Below, in pieces: positions 25,375-37,464 of a DNA stretch of 64,000 nucleotides; position 1 is the first letter of the stretch; each line of letters starts with the position of its first letter. This DNA is from Eonycteris spelaea (taxonomy: Eukaryota > Chordata > Mammalia > Chiroptera > Pteropodidae). The position numbers were made by a program, and so were the translations under genes. The stretch spans positions 9,560,501 to 9,624,500 of the forward strand of contig PUFA01000057.1 of assembly GCA_003508835.1 (NCBI GenBank). The letters are read 5' to 3'. The notes below the pieces were generated by a model. The model had not been told where the DNA came from and ran no database searches. It saw only the letters and a list, made by a program, of their open reading frames with translations.

Positions 25375-25612
25375 ACTATTATGTGACATTTATTGAGTAC
25401 ATGCTCTATGTCAAGTCCTCTAGCATTGTTTCATTGACTCTTTGCCAAACCTTATGAAGATGTCATGACTGTCTCCATCTTATGGGTTTGGAAACTGAAG
25501 CAGAGAGAAATTAACTAACTCATCAAGGTCACAAGGCATGTGAGTAGAAAATGTAGAATTTAAAGCCAGACGTATAACTCTGGAGCCTGCACTTTAACAT
25601 TATGATTAAAAG
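25375..25612 (-). mobile_element. MIR SINE, antisense
   Basis: Antisense MIR series: 'catttattgagtacatgctctatgtc', 'catcttatgggtttggaaactgaagcagagagaaattaac', 'aaggtcacaaggcatgtgag', 'ctctggagcctgcactttaac'. Confidence 0.8.
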
Positions 25613-25619
25613 TACCATA

Positions 25620-26095
25620 ATTTATTTCATCAATACTGTAATGTTGCACACTTTGGTTGGTTTAATTTTTTACTATTACAAACGGTGTTTCAGTGAACAT
25701 CTTTGCAGCTGAATCTATAAGTCATGGATAATCCATTCCTTGGGACAGATTGATGTCTGCCTTTCTTGTGTTCATTTGTATGGCCTTGACAAGTATTACC
25801 AAACTGTTCTTCAGAAAGGTTAGTACACACCCATTGCATTATACAAAAGTTCCCTTTGCCCTCCAAATTCAATAGTGGGTCTCATCCATTTTTTAAAAAT
25901 CATTGTTGATATTATAAGAAAATAATGTTATCTCACCATTTAAATTTGTGTGTTATAACATGTCATTGCATATTCATTATATCTCTCAGGTGCATTTTTT
26001 TGCTATCATTTCTTGACCTCTGAAGTTTATCTTTTTCTTATAAAGAGCTCTTTATATATGTCTTGTTTTGGAAATTAATAAATTTAGTAAGTAAC
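25620..26095 (-). mobile_element. Old L1 ORF2 3' part, antisense, strongly decayed
   Basis: The antisense L1 order is kept loosely: 'aaacggtgtttcagtgaacatctttgc', 'accaaactgttcttcagaaaggttagtacacacccattgc', 'aatgttatctcaccatttaaatttg', 'cttataaagagctctttatatatg'. Confidence 0.5.
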
Positions 26096-26099
26096 ACAA

Positions 26100-26579
26100 T
26101 AGAGAGAAAATGTAGACTTGTTCTGAGTTTTGCACAGCATCCTACATCTTGTTCTTCCTCAGTATTGATAATAAACCATAAGAAATTATTTTCCCAGAGG
26201 ATGAAAGCATACCCATTTTAACAAAAAGTCACTTGGAAGCATTTCCCCTTCTCCAAAAGAAGCCCCCACCTTCTCTTCTTGCTCTTCAGTCTCAGAGAAA
26301 GGGAAATGTCAGAGAGGAGTACCCAGACTTGCTTAGTAATGAGCCCGTGATCAGAAATTTAACTTGAACATCCATGCCATCTTTTGGAGAGTCAGGAGAG
26401 TCTAGGCCTGGTGTGTGAGTTCTGGGTATGATTCAAGTATGGAATGCTCTTGAATTTATTTATACTTATTTTCCTTTTTTATAATTATCTTTGATAATGC
26501 CACAGTTCTGAGAATGAAGTTTCAGTGGAACTAAATTTGAAGAGTTCAATATCACATAATTACACACAACTTCTATTTC
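26100..26579. other. Single-copy sequence
   Basis: No named repeat or gene recognised. Confidence 0.4.
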
Positions 26580-27480
26580 TAGGCGACCCTGGGGAGAGAC
26601 TGGCTGGTCCAGCGATTCATGAGGGCTAGTCACAAACTAGCAATGGAGTTTCAGAAATGCCAAGCTAGGTGGGTTGAAGTTCAGTGTCAATGGGCTAAAT
26701 GAGACCAATGGCTAAAAGTTTAAACCTCAGGCCTTTCTAAGAAGGCTGCACCCCTCGCCCCCTCATGCCTGGAGATCCCATAGGTTTCTTGATCCACCTG
26801 CCACAGGAGGTTCTTCAGGAAACTGACTTTGAGATGAAGTGTAGCCTACAGGATGTTTATTAAGTAGCATCCATGGGATCAATGCCTGTAGGACAAGAAA
26901 GCAAGCATGAGTGGGCAGAAGTAGATTCAGGTCCAAGGACAGCCTCCTCCAGTTTCACAGGGAGCTCTGTAATAAATGGCCCTCTAAGTTGTCTGGAGTT
27001 GATCAAGATGGCCAGGTTTTATACTTCCACAGCAATCAGCCACTAGATGTGGGACAGCCTGGGAAAGGCTGTGGGCATGGGCTACAAGGCTCGCAGTCAT
27101 GGTGGCTACCACACCCCCTCCTTTCTCTCTGCTTCTTCTCCTCTAGGTCTTTTCCTCCAGGTTTCTTCCATCTCACAAAATCTTTGCCTATTCTCTTTCC
27201 TTCTTTCAGTTTTAAATATGCCTCCACTGTGACATCATCTTGGCCATTCCCTTTTGGTTACTCCTTCCACTCTGCTGAAAATATTCCTCCAGGTCACCAA
27301 AGGTATGAATACCCAACCCATATCCCTGACCCACCTCTGACTCCAGTAGCAGCTGAAGCAGACCATCCCTTGCACCTTACAGCCTCCCACCTCCAACACT
27401 GGCTGCATCTCCCAGCTTTTCTGCCTCCAGGTTCTTTTTGATGTCAACAGGCAGGCTATAACTCCACCCCTTTCCCTCTT
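26580..27480. other. Unclassified sequence, possibly an antisense LTR
   Basis: About 0.9 kb with a GC-moderate, LTR-like texture: 'ggatgtttattaagtagcatcc' could be an antisense polyadenylation/R region, followed by CT-rich sequence. I cannot name the family. An open frame at 26911-27441 (+; it begins with a non-ATG codon) has no recognisable domain and I do not call it a gene. Confidence 0.3.
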
Positions 27481-27704
27481 TCTTTAGGAAAGCAAGTTAG
27501 TGAGTTGAACAAGTTCAAATCTTCTCTAGTTTATGAAAAGAAGTCCATTATTAGAATCTTATCAATACTTTAACAGCTATTTATTATGGATTATTTGTGA
27601 CAAAACCTCTGAAACTGATACAGACCAAGAGTGCGTGCAGGGCTGGCAACATATTTTGTGGTGCTCATATAAGCAGGATTTTTAAGTTTTCCGACTATAA
27701 TATT

Positions 27705-27717
27705 GAAAGCCAGGCTT
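27705..27717 (+). repeat. Target-site duplication, left copy (HAL1 copy 2)
   Basis: gaaagccaggctt, repeated exactly at 30950-30962 on the other side of the element. Confidence 0.9.
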
Positions 27718-30700
27718 GACATCAAAATTACAACTAAACTACAGAAACCACCATCATTGAGAGACACCTGCTATATGGCTGAACAGAAGTCCTACAACTG
27801 GGGACACACATAAGAGGCCACTTCGAGACTGGTAGGAAGAGAAGAGATGCAAAACGGCCTGATCTCAAAACTTCATGTGACAATTGAGAATTGAGAGGGT
27901 TATCTTGGCTACAGAGGTTCCTCCTGAGAAGCAAGTGGTTTCAGATCCATACTGGACTCCCCAGGTCCAGGGTTCAAGTGCTAAGAAGAGAGTCCTTATA
28001 ATCTTTGGCTCTGAACAAACCAGTGGAGAATGTGGTTGAGTAAGACAGAAGGCTGTGGAAGTCACAAGCCATTCCTTTTAAAGGGCCCACGAGAACTTAC
28101 TTGCTGATGGACTCGCTTGCTCTGAGTTCCAGCACTGGGGCAGTTGCTTGAGAGTGCTGGGGCCATATAGGGAAGAACTGAGCTGTTCGGCTTCAGGGTG
28201 AGGGCTGGAGGGGCAGCTTTTCTCCCAGACAAAAAGCTGGTAGAATTCATTGTTCTTTTTGTTGAGCCCTTCCCCCTCTCAGGGTGTGCGGAAGCAGGCA
28301 GCCATTGTATCTGAACTCCATCAACCTGGATAACACGATTGGCTAGCCCTGGTAATTCCCTGAGACCCTGTCCACACAACTTGCAGGTCACCTAGCTGCT
28401 TCCAGTGGTTGTTGGCCTGTTTTGGCTTATGCTGTGGACTTTCCTAAAGTCTATCAAATTTTCACAATAACCAAATAAGCAGCATCTGACATTGGCATGC
28501 CCCGTATTTCTTGCTGAGCAGCACCAAGCCTTGCACTAGTGGGCAGCCATCCTTGGTTCCTGGTTTGGCCTTTGAGGCACCTATAAACCCCAGCATGGGG
28601 GTGCCATCTGCAGAACACTTGGTGACTCTTTCCAGGTCCCCTGGGCAGTGCGTAGGCTGTGCCCAACTTGGGGTGTGGCTGAGCCCCTCCCTGAAGCCCC
28701 TTGGGCTGGCATACCTGGTGGCCATCTTTGACCAGAGCCACACAGGGCTACATCTGAGGATGACATACCCAAAGGGCAGAATAGGAAGGCCTGACCATGC
28801 CAAAGTGAATCCTATTCCATAAGATCAGTGCCTTCCCAGCCAGTCCTCACAACCAGTCAGCTCAAGGGTCAATCCCTCCAACTGAGGCTCAATTACATCA
28901 AGAGGGTACACACACCCACACAAGGGACACAACTTGAGCACCTGGCTCAGGTGACCAGGGAACACTGCACCACTGGGCCCCAAGGACACCTACTACATAA
29001 AGCCACTCTACTAAGACCAGGAAACTTAGGAGCCCTATCTAGAAACAAACACAGGAAGGCAGCCGAAATGAGGAGACAAAGAAATATGTCTCACATGAAA
29101 GAACAGGACAAAGCTCCAGAAAAACAACTAGACAAATTGGAGACCAGCAATCTACCAGATGCAGAATTCAAAACACTGTTTATAAGGATGCTCAATAAAC
29201 TTAGAAGAAGAGTAGATGAACTCAGTGAGAACTTTAACAACATGATAGAAAACATAAAAATAGAGATAGAAAAACAACCAAAAAAGCAATCAGAAATGAA
29301 GAATACAATAAGTGAAATGAAGAATACGTTACAGGGAATCAACATATTAGATGAAGCAGAGGATCAAATCAACAATTCAGGAAATAAAGTAGCAGAAAAC
29401 ATCCAGTCAGAACAGCAACAAGAAAAAAGAATCCAAGAAAATGAGGATAATTTAAGGGCCTCAAGGACAACATCAACATTCACACTATAGGGATACCAGA
29501 AGGAGAAGAGAGAGAGCGAAGAATTGAAAACCCATTTCAAGAAACGATGATGGAAAACTTCCCTAACCTGGTGAAGGAAAGAGATGTAAAGCTTAGGAAG
29601 TGCAGAGAGCCCCCAACAAGATGAACCTAAAGAGGCCCACACCAAAACACATCATAATTAAAAGGCCGAATGTTAAATACAAAGAGAGAATCTTAAAAGC
29701 AGCAAGGAAAAAGCAATTAATTACTTACAAGGGTGCTCCCATAAGACTGTCAGCTGAATATTCAACAGAAACTTTGCAGGCCAGAAGAGATTGGTATGAA
29801 AGTCTCAAAGTGATGAAAAGCCAGGACTTACAACAAAAATTACTCCACCAAGCAAATCTCTTACTTAGACTCAAAGGGCAGATAAAAGGCTTCTCAGACA
29901 AGAAACAGCTAAAGGAGTTCATCACCACCACTCTAATATTACAGGAAATGTTGGAGGGACTTCTTTAAGAAGAAGCAAAAATACATCAAAAATATGAACG
30001 ATAAAATGATAATAACTATATGAAATTTTACTTCAAATGAAAATAGATTAAATGTTCCAATTAAAAGATAGGATAGCTGAATGTATAAGAAAGCAAGACA
30101 CTTATATATACTACTTACAAGAGACTCACTTCAGATCAAAAGACACACACAGAATGAAAGTAAAAGAATGGAAAAATATTTTATAAAAATGTAAATTTTT
30201 AAAAAGTCTGGTGTAGCAATACCTATATCAGACAAAATAAACTTTAAAAACAAAGACTATAACAATAGATAGAGAGGACCCAGAATTTTATTTCTGGATA
30301 TTTATCCAAAGAAACCCAAAATATTACTTTGAAGGGACATGTGCATCCATACATTTGTTGCAGCATTATTTACAATAGCCAAGATATAGAAGCAGTCTGG
30401 GTGTCCATCAATGAATTAATGGCTAAAGAAGAGGTGATACTATATACAATGGAATATGACTCTGCCATTAAAACAAATGAACAAACAACAAACAAATAAA
30501 TAAAAGAATGAAAATTTGCCATCTGCAACAACATGGATGGACCTAGAGGACATTGTGCTGAGTGGAGTAAGTCAGACAGAGAAAGACAAATGACATGATT
30601 TCACTTATATGTCAAATCTAAGGAACAAAATAAACAAGAAAAACAGAAAGAAACTCACAGAGAACATTTTGAGGGTTGCCAGATGAAGGGGGTGTTTGAG

Positions 30701-30949
30701 GGTGGGTGAAAAAGGGAAAGGGAATAAGTATAAATTGGTAGTTACAAAATAGTCATGAAGATATAAAGTATAGCATAAAGAATATAGTCAATAAAATTGT
30801 AATAATTTCATATGATGTCAGGTGGGTACTAGATTGATTGGGGTGATCACTTTCTAAGTCATACAAATGTCTAATCACCATGTTGTACACCTGAAACTAA
30901 TATGATATTGTATGCCAACTATAATTGAAGAATAAAAAAAATTTAAAAA
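27718..30949 (+). mobile_element. HAL1 (half-LINE-1) copy 2, near full length, with target-site duplication
   Basis: A 3.2-kb L1-derived element lacking reverse transcriptase. The order is a 5' UTR of about 1.3 kb, ORF1 (29068-29970), a remnant of the ORF2 endonuclease start (about 30020-30270), then a jump near 30270-30285 to the L1 3' end and an A-rich tail. It is flanked by the 13-bp direct repeat gaaagccaggctt (27705-27717 and 30950-30962), which proves an intact retrotransposition event. Its 5' end is about 75 bp shorter than copy 1. It keeps several hundred bp of 3' ORF2 sequence that copies 1 and 3 lack. Confidence 0.85.
29068..29970 (+). pseudogene. HAL1/L1 ORF1 remnant (two frameshifts)
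   Basis: ORF1p is the RNA-binding, trimeric L1 particle protein. The first ATG is at 29068 (MRRQRNMSHMKEQDKAPEKQ); an open frame extends upstream to 28828 without an ATG. A coiled-coil-like stretch follows (FIRMLNKLRRRVDELSENFN ...), then IRIMGI-like 'IHTIGIPEGEE', reached through a frameshift near 29460. A second frameshift near 29605 leads to the C-terminal domain, with KERILKAARKKQLITYKGAP and ending in LILQEMLEGLL. Without the frameshifts it would be close to 300 residues, in the normal size range. It is not translatable as it stands. Confidence 0.8.
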
Positions 30950-30962
30950 GAAAGCCAGGCTT
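30950..30962 (+). repeat. Target-site duplication, right copy (HAL1 copy 2)
   Basis: Exact second copy of gaaagccaggctt, directly after the A-rich tail. Confidence 0.9.
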
Positions 30963-31479
30963 TGGGGAGACAAAAGTATTTTATAAATTTCTTTAGCTCT
31001 GTTAACATATCAAGAGCCCAACTTTGTGGGCAGCATCATGACATTTTATTAGAGTCAGGCGGGGTAGAGGGCATCTCAAGATATGATATAAGGGAAGTCC
31101 ATGCCACATAGGAAGAAAATAAAAAGATAATATTTTTATAAGCTTGGAGACAAGGGGGAGAGTCAGGTTTTAAGAAATGTACACGTTCCAGTTTCTCACT
31201 TCTGAACCAAAATCCTGCAAAGTATGTGTTAGATGTTTTGAAGGACTAAAGTCAAAGGCAGGAGATTTAGTCCCTTTCCCCTCTCTGAGTGCTGAATAGA
31301 GATGACCTCACAGGGTGTCTTGGTGGCTACATGAGTGCAGCAATGAATGGTTCAGAAGTAGAAAGCAGAGGTGATCAAAAATGATCCAGAGTTAGTATTT
31401 TCAATGCCCTGTGGTTTTCATGTGACACCGAAGAAGGCACAAGTTCTCCAAAAGGTGTGTGTGGGCAAGTGGCAGTTAT
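30963..31479. other. Single-copy sequence
   Basis: No named repeat or gene recognised between the HAL1 target duplication and the antisense LTR. Confidence 0.4.
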
Positions 31480-32040
31480 TCCAGTTAATTGTTGCAGCCC
31501 TAAAAACCAGCCCAAAACTTAGTGGTATAAAACAACAACTGTTTTAGTATGCCCTAAAGTTCTGAGAGTCAGGAATTCCGAAAGGCCCTGTGGGGATGAC
31601 TTGTCTCTGTCCTATGATGTCTGAGGTCTCAGCTAGGAAGATTTAAATGTCTGGTGCCTGGAATCATCTCAAGGCATCTCCACTCTCATGTCTTGTGCCT
31701 GGGCTGAAATGCTGAAGGATGGAAACTCTTTCCTGGAGCACTTACACATGAGCTCTCTATGTGGCATGGGCTTCCTCACAACATGGCAGTCTCAGGGAAA
31801 TTGACTTCTAATGTGGTAGTTCATTGTTTTAATAGTGGGTATTCCATTGAGACTAGGCAGACGCTTTTATGGTCATTTAGAACCTGGTCTCAGGAGCCAC
31901 ATAACCACGGTTCAGCCATAATCTAGTGATAAAAATAGCCACAAATCTGCCCAGATTCAAAGGAGAAGGATAGAGATATCCCTCTCAATGGAATCAGTGT
32001 CAAAGAAATAACAGCTAAATTTTGAAACTGTCACAATAAT
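31480..32040 (-). mobile_element. MLT1-type MaLR LTR, antisense
   Basis: The left end 'agttaattgttgcagccctaaaaaccagcccaaaacttagtggtataaaacaacaac' is the reverse complement of the MLT1 3' end. 'gtctggtgcctgg' and 'ggcatgggcttcctcacaacatggc' follow, and it finishes with 'cagattcaaaggagaaggatagagatatccctctcaatgg'. Confidence 0.7.
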
Positions 32041-32814
32041 GTAACTAAGAGTGTCGTGGGGAATTTACACCATGTCAAAGGAAAAAATGATAGTAACTGA
32101 GGACTACAGGGCAAGTCACCAAGCTTAAGTCTAGTTAGGAGCCAGGGTTTTTGCATTGCCGCATGAGTCAGTGTGGCATAAGTCAAGGAGACTGCCTGAC
32201 TCTTAGAGAGCCAGGAGAAGACCTTGAGTTCTCCAGGTGCAGAGGCCAGGAGGAGACACCAGCAAGGCTCACAATGATGGATCCCACAAGCCACACCTCA
32301 GCCAAACAAGTTGGCCTACACTCAAGGACCAAACCTACTGCCCCTCACCCACATCACATAAGGGTGGGCAAAAGTTGAGGGAGATCTGGCTGACAAAGTC
32401 AGCTGTCCCTGACCCAGGTGTCATCTTAGAAAAGAGGCAGGGAAAGCAGACAGGGAGATCAAGTTTGGACCCTACTAAATATTTCAGTAATAGAGCGGTT
32501 TTTTTAAAAAGTGATTAATTAAACCAAGGAAGGCTGAAATGCCATAAATTAGCAATGTTATGCCTCTCTACTAGGATGGAGGCCGGACTTCTGAAACAAA
32601 TGGGATCCATTGTAGGAAATAAAGAAGCTACATTTTTTTGCATATCTGATTGGAGTGAATATGGAACCCTGACAAACCAGCAAAGGAGACTTCCACATGT
32701 GTTTTTTTCCCCACATAGCATTCTTTATGACCATCATAATTCATATTCATTTTCAAGGTTATTTACTATACTGTAAACTTCATAAGAGCAGGTGTGGAAG
32801 TTTTAAAATATGGC
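32041..32814. other. Unclassified sequence between two LTR remnants
   Basis: No gene recognised. The open frames on both strands have no known domain. It might contain decayed internal MaLR sequence, but the flanking LTRs are in opposite orientations, which argues against one provirus. Confidence 0.35.
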
Positions 32815-33325
32815 CACTAATTTGAAACACACTCTCATGGAGAAGCAGGGTCTAAGTCTTATTCCCTGGAATCTCAGGCTTATGACTTGCTTATAATATA
32901 CAGAATGTGCTGCCATGGGACTTTCAAGGTAAAGTCATGACAAGCCATGCAACTTCCAACTTCTACAATGGAACATGTGGGTCTTGAGCAACTTGTAAGT
33001 AGTCTGGACATCCTGAGGACACCATAGTGTGAAGCTCAAACAACATGAAAAGGCTTTGTGTGGGCATTTCTATCAGCCATCTCATTCTTGGAGCCATTCT
33101 AGTGTAGGCATCACATGTGAGAGTAAAGATACCTCCAGAGGATTGCACTCATCCAATTCTTCCTAGCTGAGGCCTAAGTCATGGAGAGGCAGACACAGCC
33201 AACTTCCCTTAGCTCTGTCCAAGTTCCTGACACAGAATCTCTGAGGAAAATCAAATAGATATTGTTTCACACCACTGAATTGTGGGGTGGTTTGTTACGT
33301 AGAAGTAGATCACGGAACAGCAGGG
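32815..33325 (+). mobile_element. MLT1-type MaLR LTR, sense
   Basis: The end follows the MLT1 3' signature: 'atattgtttcacaccactgaattgtggggtggtttgttacg' and 'agaagtagatcacggaac'. The body contains the matching 'gaggcctaagtcatggagag' region. Solo LTR remnant of an ancient ERVL-MaLR element, non-coding. Confidence 0.7.
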
Positions 33326-33329
33326 ATGG

Positions 33330-34749
33330 AGTCTTTGGAGGCAAGATACCTGGAATAAGATGGAAATTAATAACTGGGAATTTGGGCCAATTTGCTTTTA
33401 TCAGCATTTGAAGACCTGAGCTGCTTTAATGGGAGTCCATTATTGCTTAGACACCCTCAATTTGAATGCATTTACCAAATAAAGTAAAAATGCCACAATG
33501 CCATATTGTGGAAATTTGATTACCTTGTTGGGAGGTAAATTTTCTTTCTTATTGAAAAATAGGCTTTGATAAACAGAAACCCAAAGCAAACACAGACACA
33601 CAGCCATACCCACAGATCTACACACACACCCAACTCTATGCTCTTTCTCAATCTCTAGCAGTACAGGCATATTTTTGTCTGATGTGACTAGAATTAAGTG
33701 AATAAATAGCCAAAACTCCTCAGTGAAAATGTCTTCGAATGTCAAAAATTTAGGAAAAAGAAACGTGGTACTGAAAACCGTTCTTATGCAGCCCTTGTCT
33801 TAGTGCATCCAGAGCCTAGACACCCTATCCCACACTGCCAGTTCCCGAGTGGCCTACAGTTTCAGGCCCTCAGCCGAAATCTTCACTGAGTTACCCCTAT
33901 GTTGTTCTGAAGTTTGGAGAAGGTGTCAGTGAGCACAGGACTTGAGGAGACTTGGGTTGTCAGTTAGAGAATGCAATTGGATTATGGGAATGAAGGGACT
34001 GGGAGTCCTGGGCCACTGGCCCCACAGACCAATGGTGGGGTGAGTCTCATGGCAGCACGAAGGGACTGTAGGAAGCAAAGTTGGTGGGTGGGATGGGAAC
34101 AGGGGTAACGGACTTCAGAGGGTGACAGAAAGGGAATGAGGGGGCAATAACAGGCCCAAGCCAGCCCATTCAGCAACTGCACAAACAGGTTCTGAATGCA
34201 CTGCATTTTCCTTCCCTAAGAATGATTTCCTGGAAGCAGTTTTGAAACAATGGTTTTACAAAATTTGATATTCCCGCATCCAGAGAAATGTGATAAGCAA
34301 TGAGCACCACTTCTCCCTCATCCGAGCTGGGACAGAGATGTGATGTGTCTGTTTACAGGGGATCTGCCTTTCATTAAAGGCAATCTCCTTAACCTCCCCA
34401 TTCCAGCTGCTGGAGTGGGAAAAAAGGTGTCCCTGGGTAGGAACAGGTGTCCCATGACATTCTTGAGCCCTAGCTTGCCAACTATGCCTCCATACCAGGT
34501 TAGTGGACATTCCCTTTTAAAAGGGAATCTTTGTCCAAATGGCTTCCAGTCTACCTCAAAACCAAAGCTTTTGGGATTTTCTTTACCAGTCCTCTCTCAG
34601 TAGAATTTTCCACAAAATGCTGCATGAAGTCAGAAGTGAAGCCCTCCCTTACCTCCCTCAGTGTTATTTTTAATGTGGCTGGATCCAGGCATATGTGTCT
34701 GAAAAGAATTATATGCATAAAAATAAGATTTCCTGACAGATTTAAGAGC
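33330..34749. other. Single-copy or unclassified intergenic sequence
   Basis: No named repeat or gene recognised. A CA-rich patch lies near 33590-33630. Confidence 0.4.
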
Positions 34750-34934
34750 TAATGGTTATTGACTGCCTATCATATGCTTAAGTCCTTATCTAATTCTTAC
34801 AATGCCCTTATGAGGTGATTGTTATTATAATCCATTTTACAGATGAGAAAACTGAGGCACAGAGAGGTTAAGCATTTTGCCTAAGGCCACACAGCTAGGA
34901 AGAGACAGAGCAAGATTTGAGCCAAACGAACTTA
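34750..34934 (-). mobile_element. MIR SINE, antisense
   Basis: Clear antisense MIR core: 'cattttacagatgagaaaactgaggcacagagaggttaag', 'ttgcctaaggccacacagctaggaag', 'gcaagatttgagcc'. One of the best-kept MIR copies in the window. Confidence 0.9.
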
Positions 34935-36289
34935 TCAATTGTACATGAATATATGAAGTCTTTTTATACATCAATTATACCACAACAAAACTAATTTTTT
35001 TGTAAAGATTTGCACTTACAGAGTTTGTCTCTACCATGCATGAGTGTTATTCTCCAACACCATCCAGTTATGCCTAACATTTTGATTTTGAACTCATCTT
35101 ACAAGAAGATCATTTCATTTGCTCCCACAGACTTTCTCCCAACCCACACCTTAATTAACTTTTTCCCCTTGAAATCTACTTTGTTTCAAGAAGAGTATAA
35201 ACGTTTGCAAAACACTACTTCAAATGCTGCTTTTCAGCAAAGAAGTTCCATGACCTTCACGTAGCCTCTATTTCTCCTGGCACAAAATGAACCCAAAGGG
35301 AATATTTCAAACAATTGCTACAGCCAGAGACTTCCAATGTTTTTATGTGTGCTTCTTGAAAGAAAAGAAGGTACATCCTGATTAAGGTTGTGGTTACATG
35401 ACTAAGCATTTATCAAAAGTCATATAATAATATACAATTGAATTTTATCATATGTAAGTTAGAAATTAAAAAAAAATTAAATGCAAGAGTTTAAGTACTT
35501 TTACCAGTAATTCAAAAGGAGAAAAGGAATGTTTAGAGTTCTTTTAGAAGTACTTAGCAACTAATATAAATATCCTCTTCAGTAGTTCATTAAAGAAGAC
35601 AATGTGTGCAAATTATTTTCGTATCCAATGAGAGCCTAGGAGGATCTACCACTCCTCACCTATGGAGGGTGTGAGACCCGCTGAGCACACTTAATCTAAT
35701 AGTTCTAGTCCCCACCTGGCCTTCCATGTTAAGCATGCCCTGTCATTCACAAGTAGAATTGAAATTTGGTTGATAACTTCATGCAGTTGCTGGAATTCAG
35801 GTGTCAAGAATGTTGTTGCATGACCTCAGATGGTTGTCTTCAAGACACCTGTAGTTTGGTCTCAAATAAAACAACATTTATTATTGAGCAACACATCTCT
35901 GAGGCTTTAGAAACTGCCAGGAAAAAAGATGCCTTATTTGTGGTTGTGACGGCAAGACTTTTTGACCTGACCTTTGCCAATGAAGGTTTTAAGAGGCCCT
36001 TCCAGGTGCAGAATCTTTCCATGCCACTTGCTTGGCAACAATGGCCTCAATTCTCATGTTGAGTAGTAAGAGAAATGGAATGTTATGAAGCAACTTCTAA
36101 TCACAAACTGACATATATACAATGTTAAAAAGTATGAAGGTAAGTTCACCATTTCTAATTGTAATACTTAGAAATAACCCCTTTATCATTTTAACAAAAA
36201 GGAATTAATTTATATATTAATGTAATAAATATATTAATGTAATAAATTAATCAAATAAATTGTGTTAAACATAAACATATGCATATCCT
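34935..36289. other. Single-copy or unclassified intergenic sequence
   Basis: No named repeat or gene recognised. A small tandem duplication (atattaatgtaataaat, twice) lies at about 36215-36252. Confidence 0.4.
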
Positions 36290-37090
36290 TAAATATCCTG
36301 TCATTTCCCCAATTTTTAAATAAATTTCAAACATACAAAGTAGTTGAAAGAACTTACAGAGTGAACACCTGTATATCTACCATCTATTTTCTACAATTAA
36401 CTTTTGCTACTTTTGTATTAGATATCTATTCATCTATCACTCTATCCATCCATCAATCTTTCTTTCTTTTTTTTACAGATTCCAAATAAGTTGCAGACAC
36501 CAGTATGCTATACCCTAAACACTTCTGCTTGCAATAGTTAACTAGAGCTCCATATCTGTTTTGTGCACTGTCTGTGAAGTGCACAAAAAAAAACCATTCA
36601 AGAAAGCCTGACAAATGCATACGCCTGTGTAATACAAATCCCTATCAAGGTGTAAGCCATTACCATCAACCTACAAAGTTCTCTCATGCCCTTCCTGGTT
36701 AATCCCCGCCCCACACTCCCAAGCCCTTACTGTTTTTTCACCATGTATTATTGTTCTGACATCATTTTTACTGGTTGCATACTATTTCATTGTATGGATA
36801 TACCAAGTTTTAACTATTTCCTGTAGTTAGACATTTAGGTTTTTGCCATTCTTTTACTGCTATGAGCTGTGCTATACAGACATCCTTGTAGTTAACCTAC
36901 TGGTTATGTATATGTATTCTGAGTTCGAGGGTACAGTCATTGTAAGATAATTTTCTGGGTCACAGATGGTACCCATTTTCAAAACCTTCTGACACATTGG
37001 CTAGTTGCTCTTGCAAAGGCTGCATTCATCTATCCTCCCAGCAGTCTTTGTGACTTGGCTCCATCCCTGTTACTCATTGAGCACTTAAGT
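36290..37090 (-). mobile_element. Old L1 3' end, antisense
   Basis: Antisense L1M 3'-UTR/ORF2-end sequence: 'atacaaagtagttgaaagaac', 'gaacacctgtatatctacc', 'gcatactatttcattgtatggatatacc', 'tttttgccattcttttactgctatgagctgtgc'. No coding capacity left. Confidence 0.6.
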
Positions 37091-37464
37091 TATTCACTGA
37101 AGCTGATGATGCCTCAGGGATGGGTGGACAGTCCATTCCCATGGATTACAGATGTTTCCAAAATGCAACACTGAAGACAGAAAAGAGAAGTAGAGTGGTG
37201 CCTTCTAGGGCCTACATACTGATGTCCCCACTGGACTTTTTTTATGGCACAATAGAAAAATGGGCTGGTTTATGGTTCTACTTATGGGAAGGAAAAAGAA
37301 AATAAGATTTATTTATTGGGAATGAAAGACATACTGCATTTTCAAAAGATGTAGGTCACCAAAATGAAATAGATATATCCATATCACCATCACGGGAAAG
37401 ATGCTCCATTTAACTACATTTTACTACATTTAACTAACTACATTAGTTAAATTTTCCAGGACAT
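37091..37464. other. Unclassified sequence
   Basis: No gene recognised. A local repeat of 'aactacatt' units occurs at 37410-37448, just upstream of the hybrid SINE. Confidence 0.4.

Noticed and set aside
28828..29490. 220-codon open frame on +, the longest outside the PAX1 region
   Set aside because: It begins with a GTG codon and continues into the 5' UTR/ORF1 of HAL1 copy 2. The readable part is L1 ORF1, so it is not a host gene.
31480..33325. A single MaLR provirus bounded by two LTRs
   Set aside because: The left LTR is antisense and the right LTR is sense, so they cannot flank one element. They are separate insertions.
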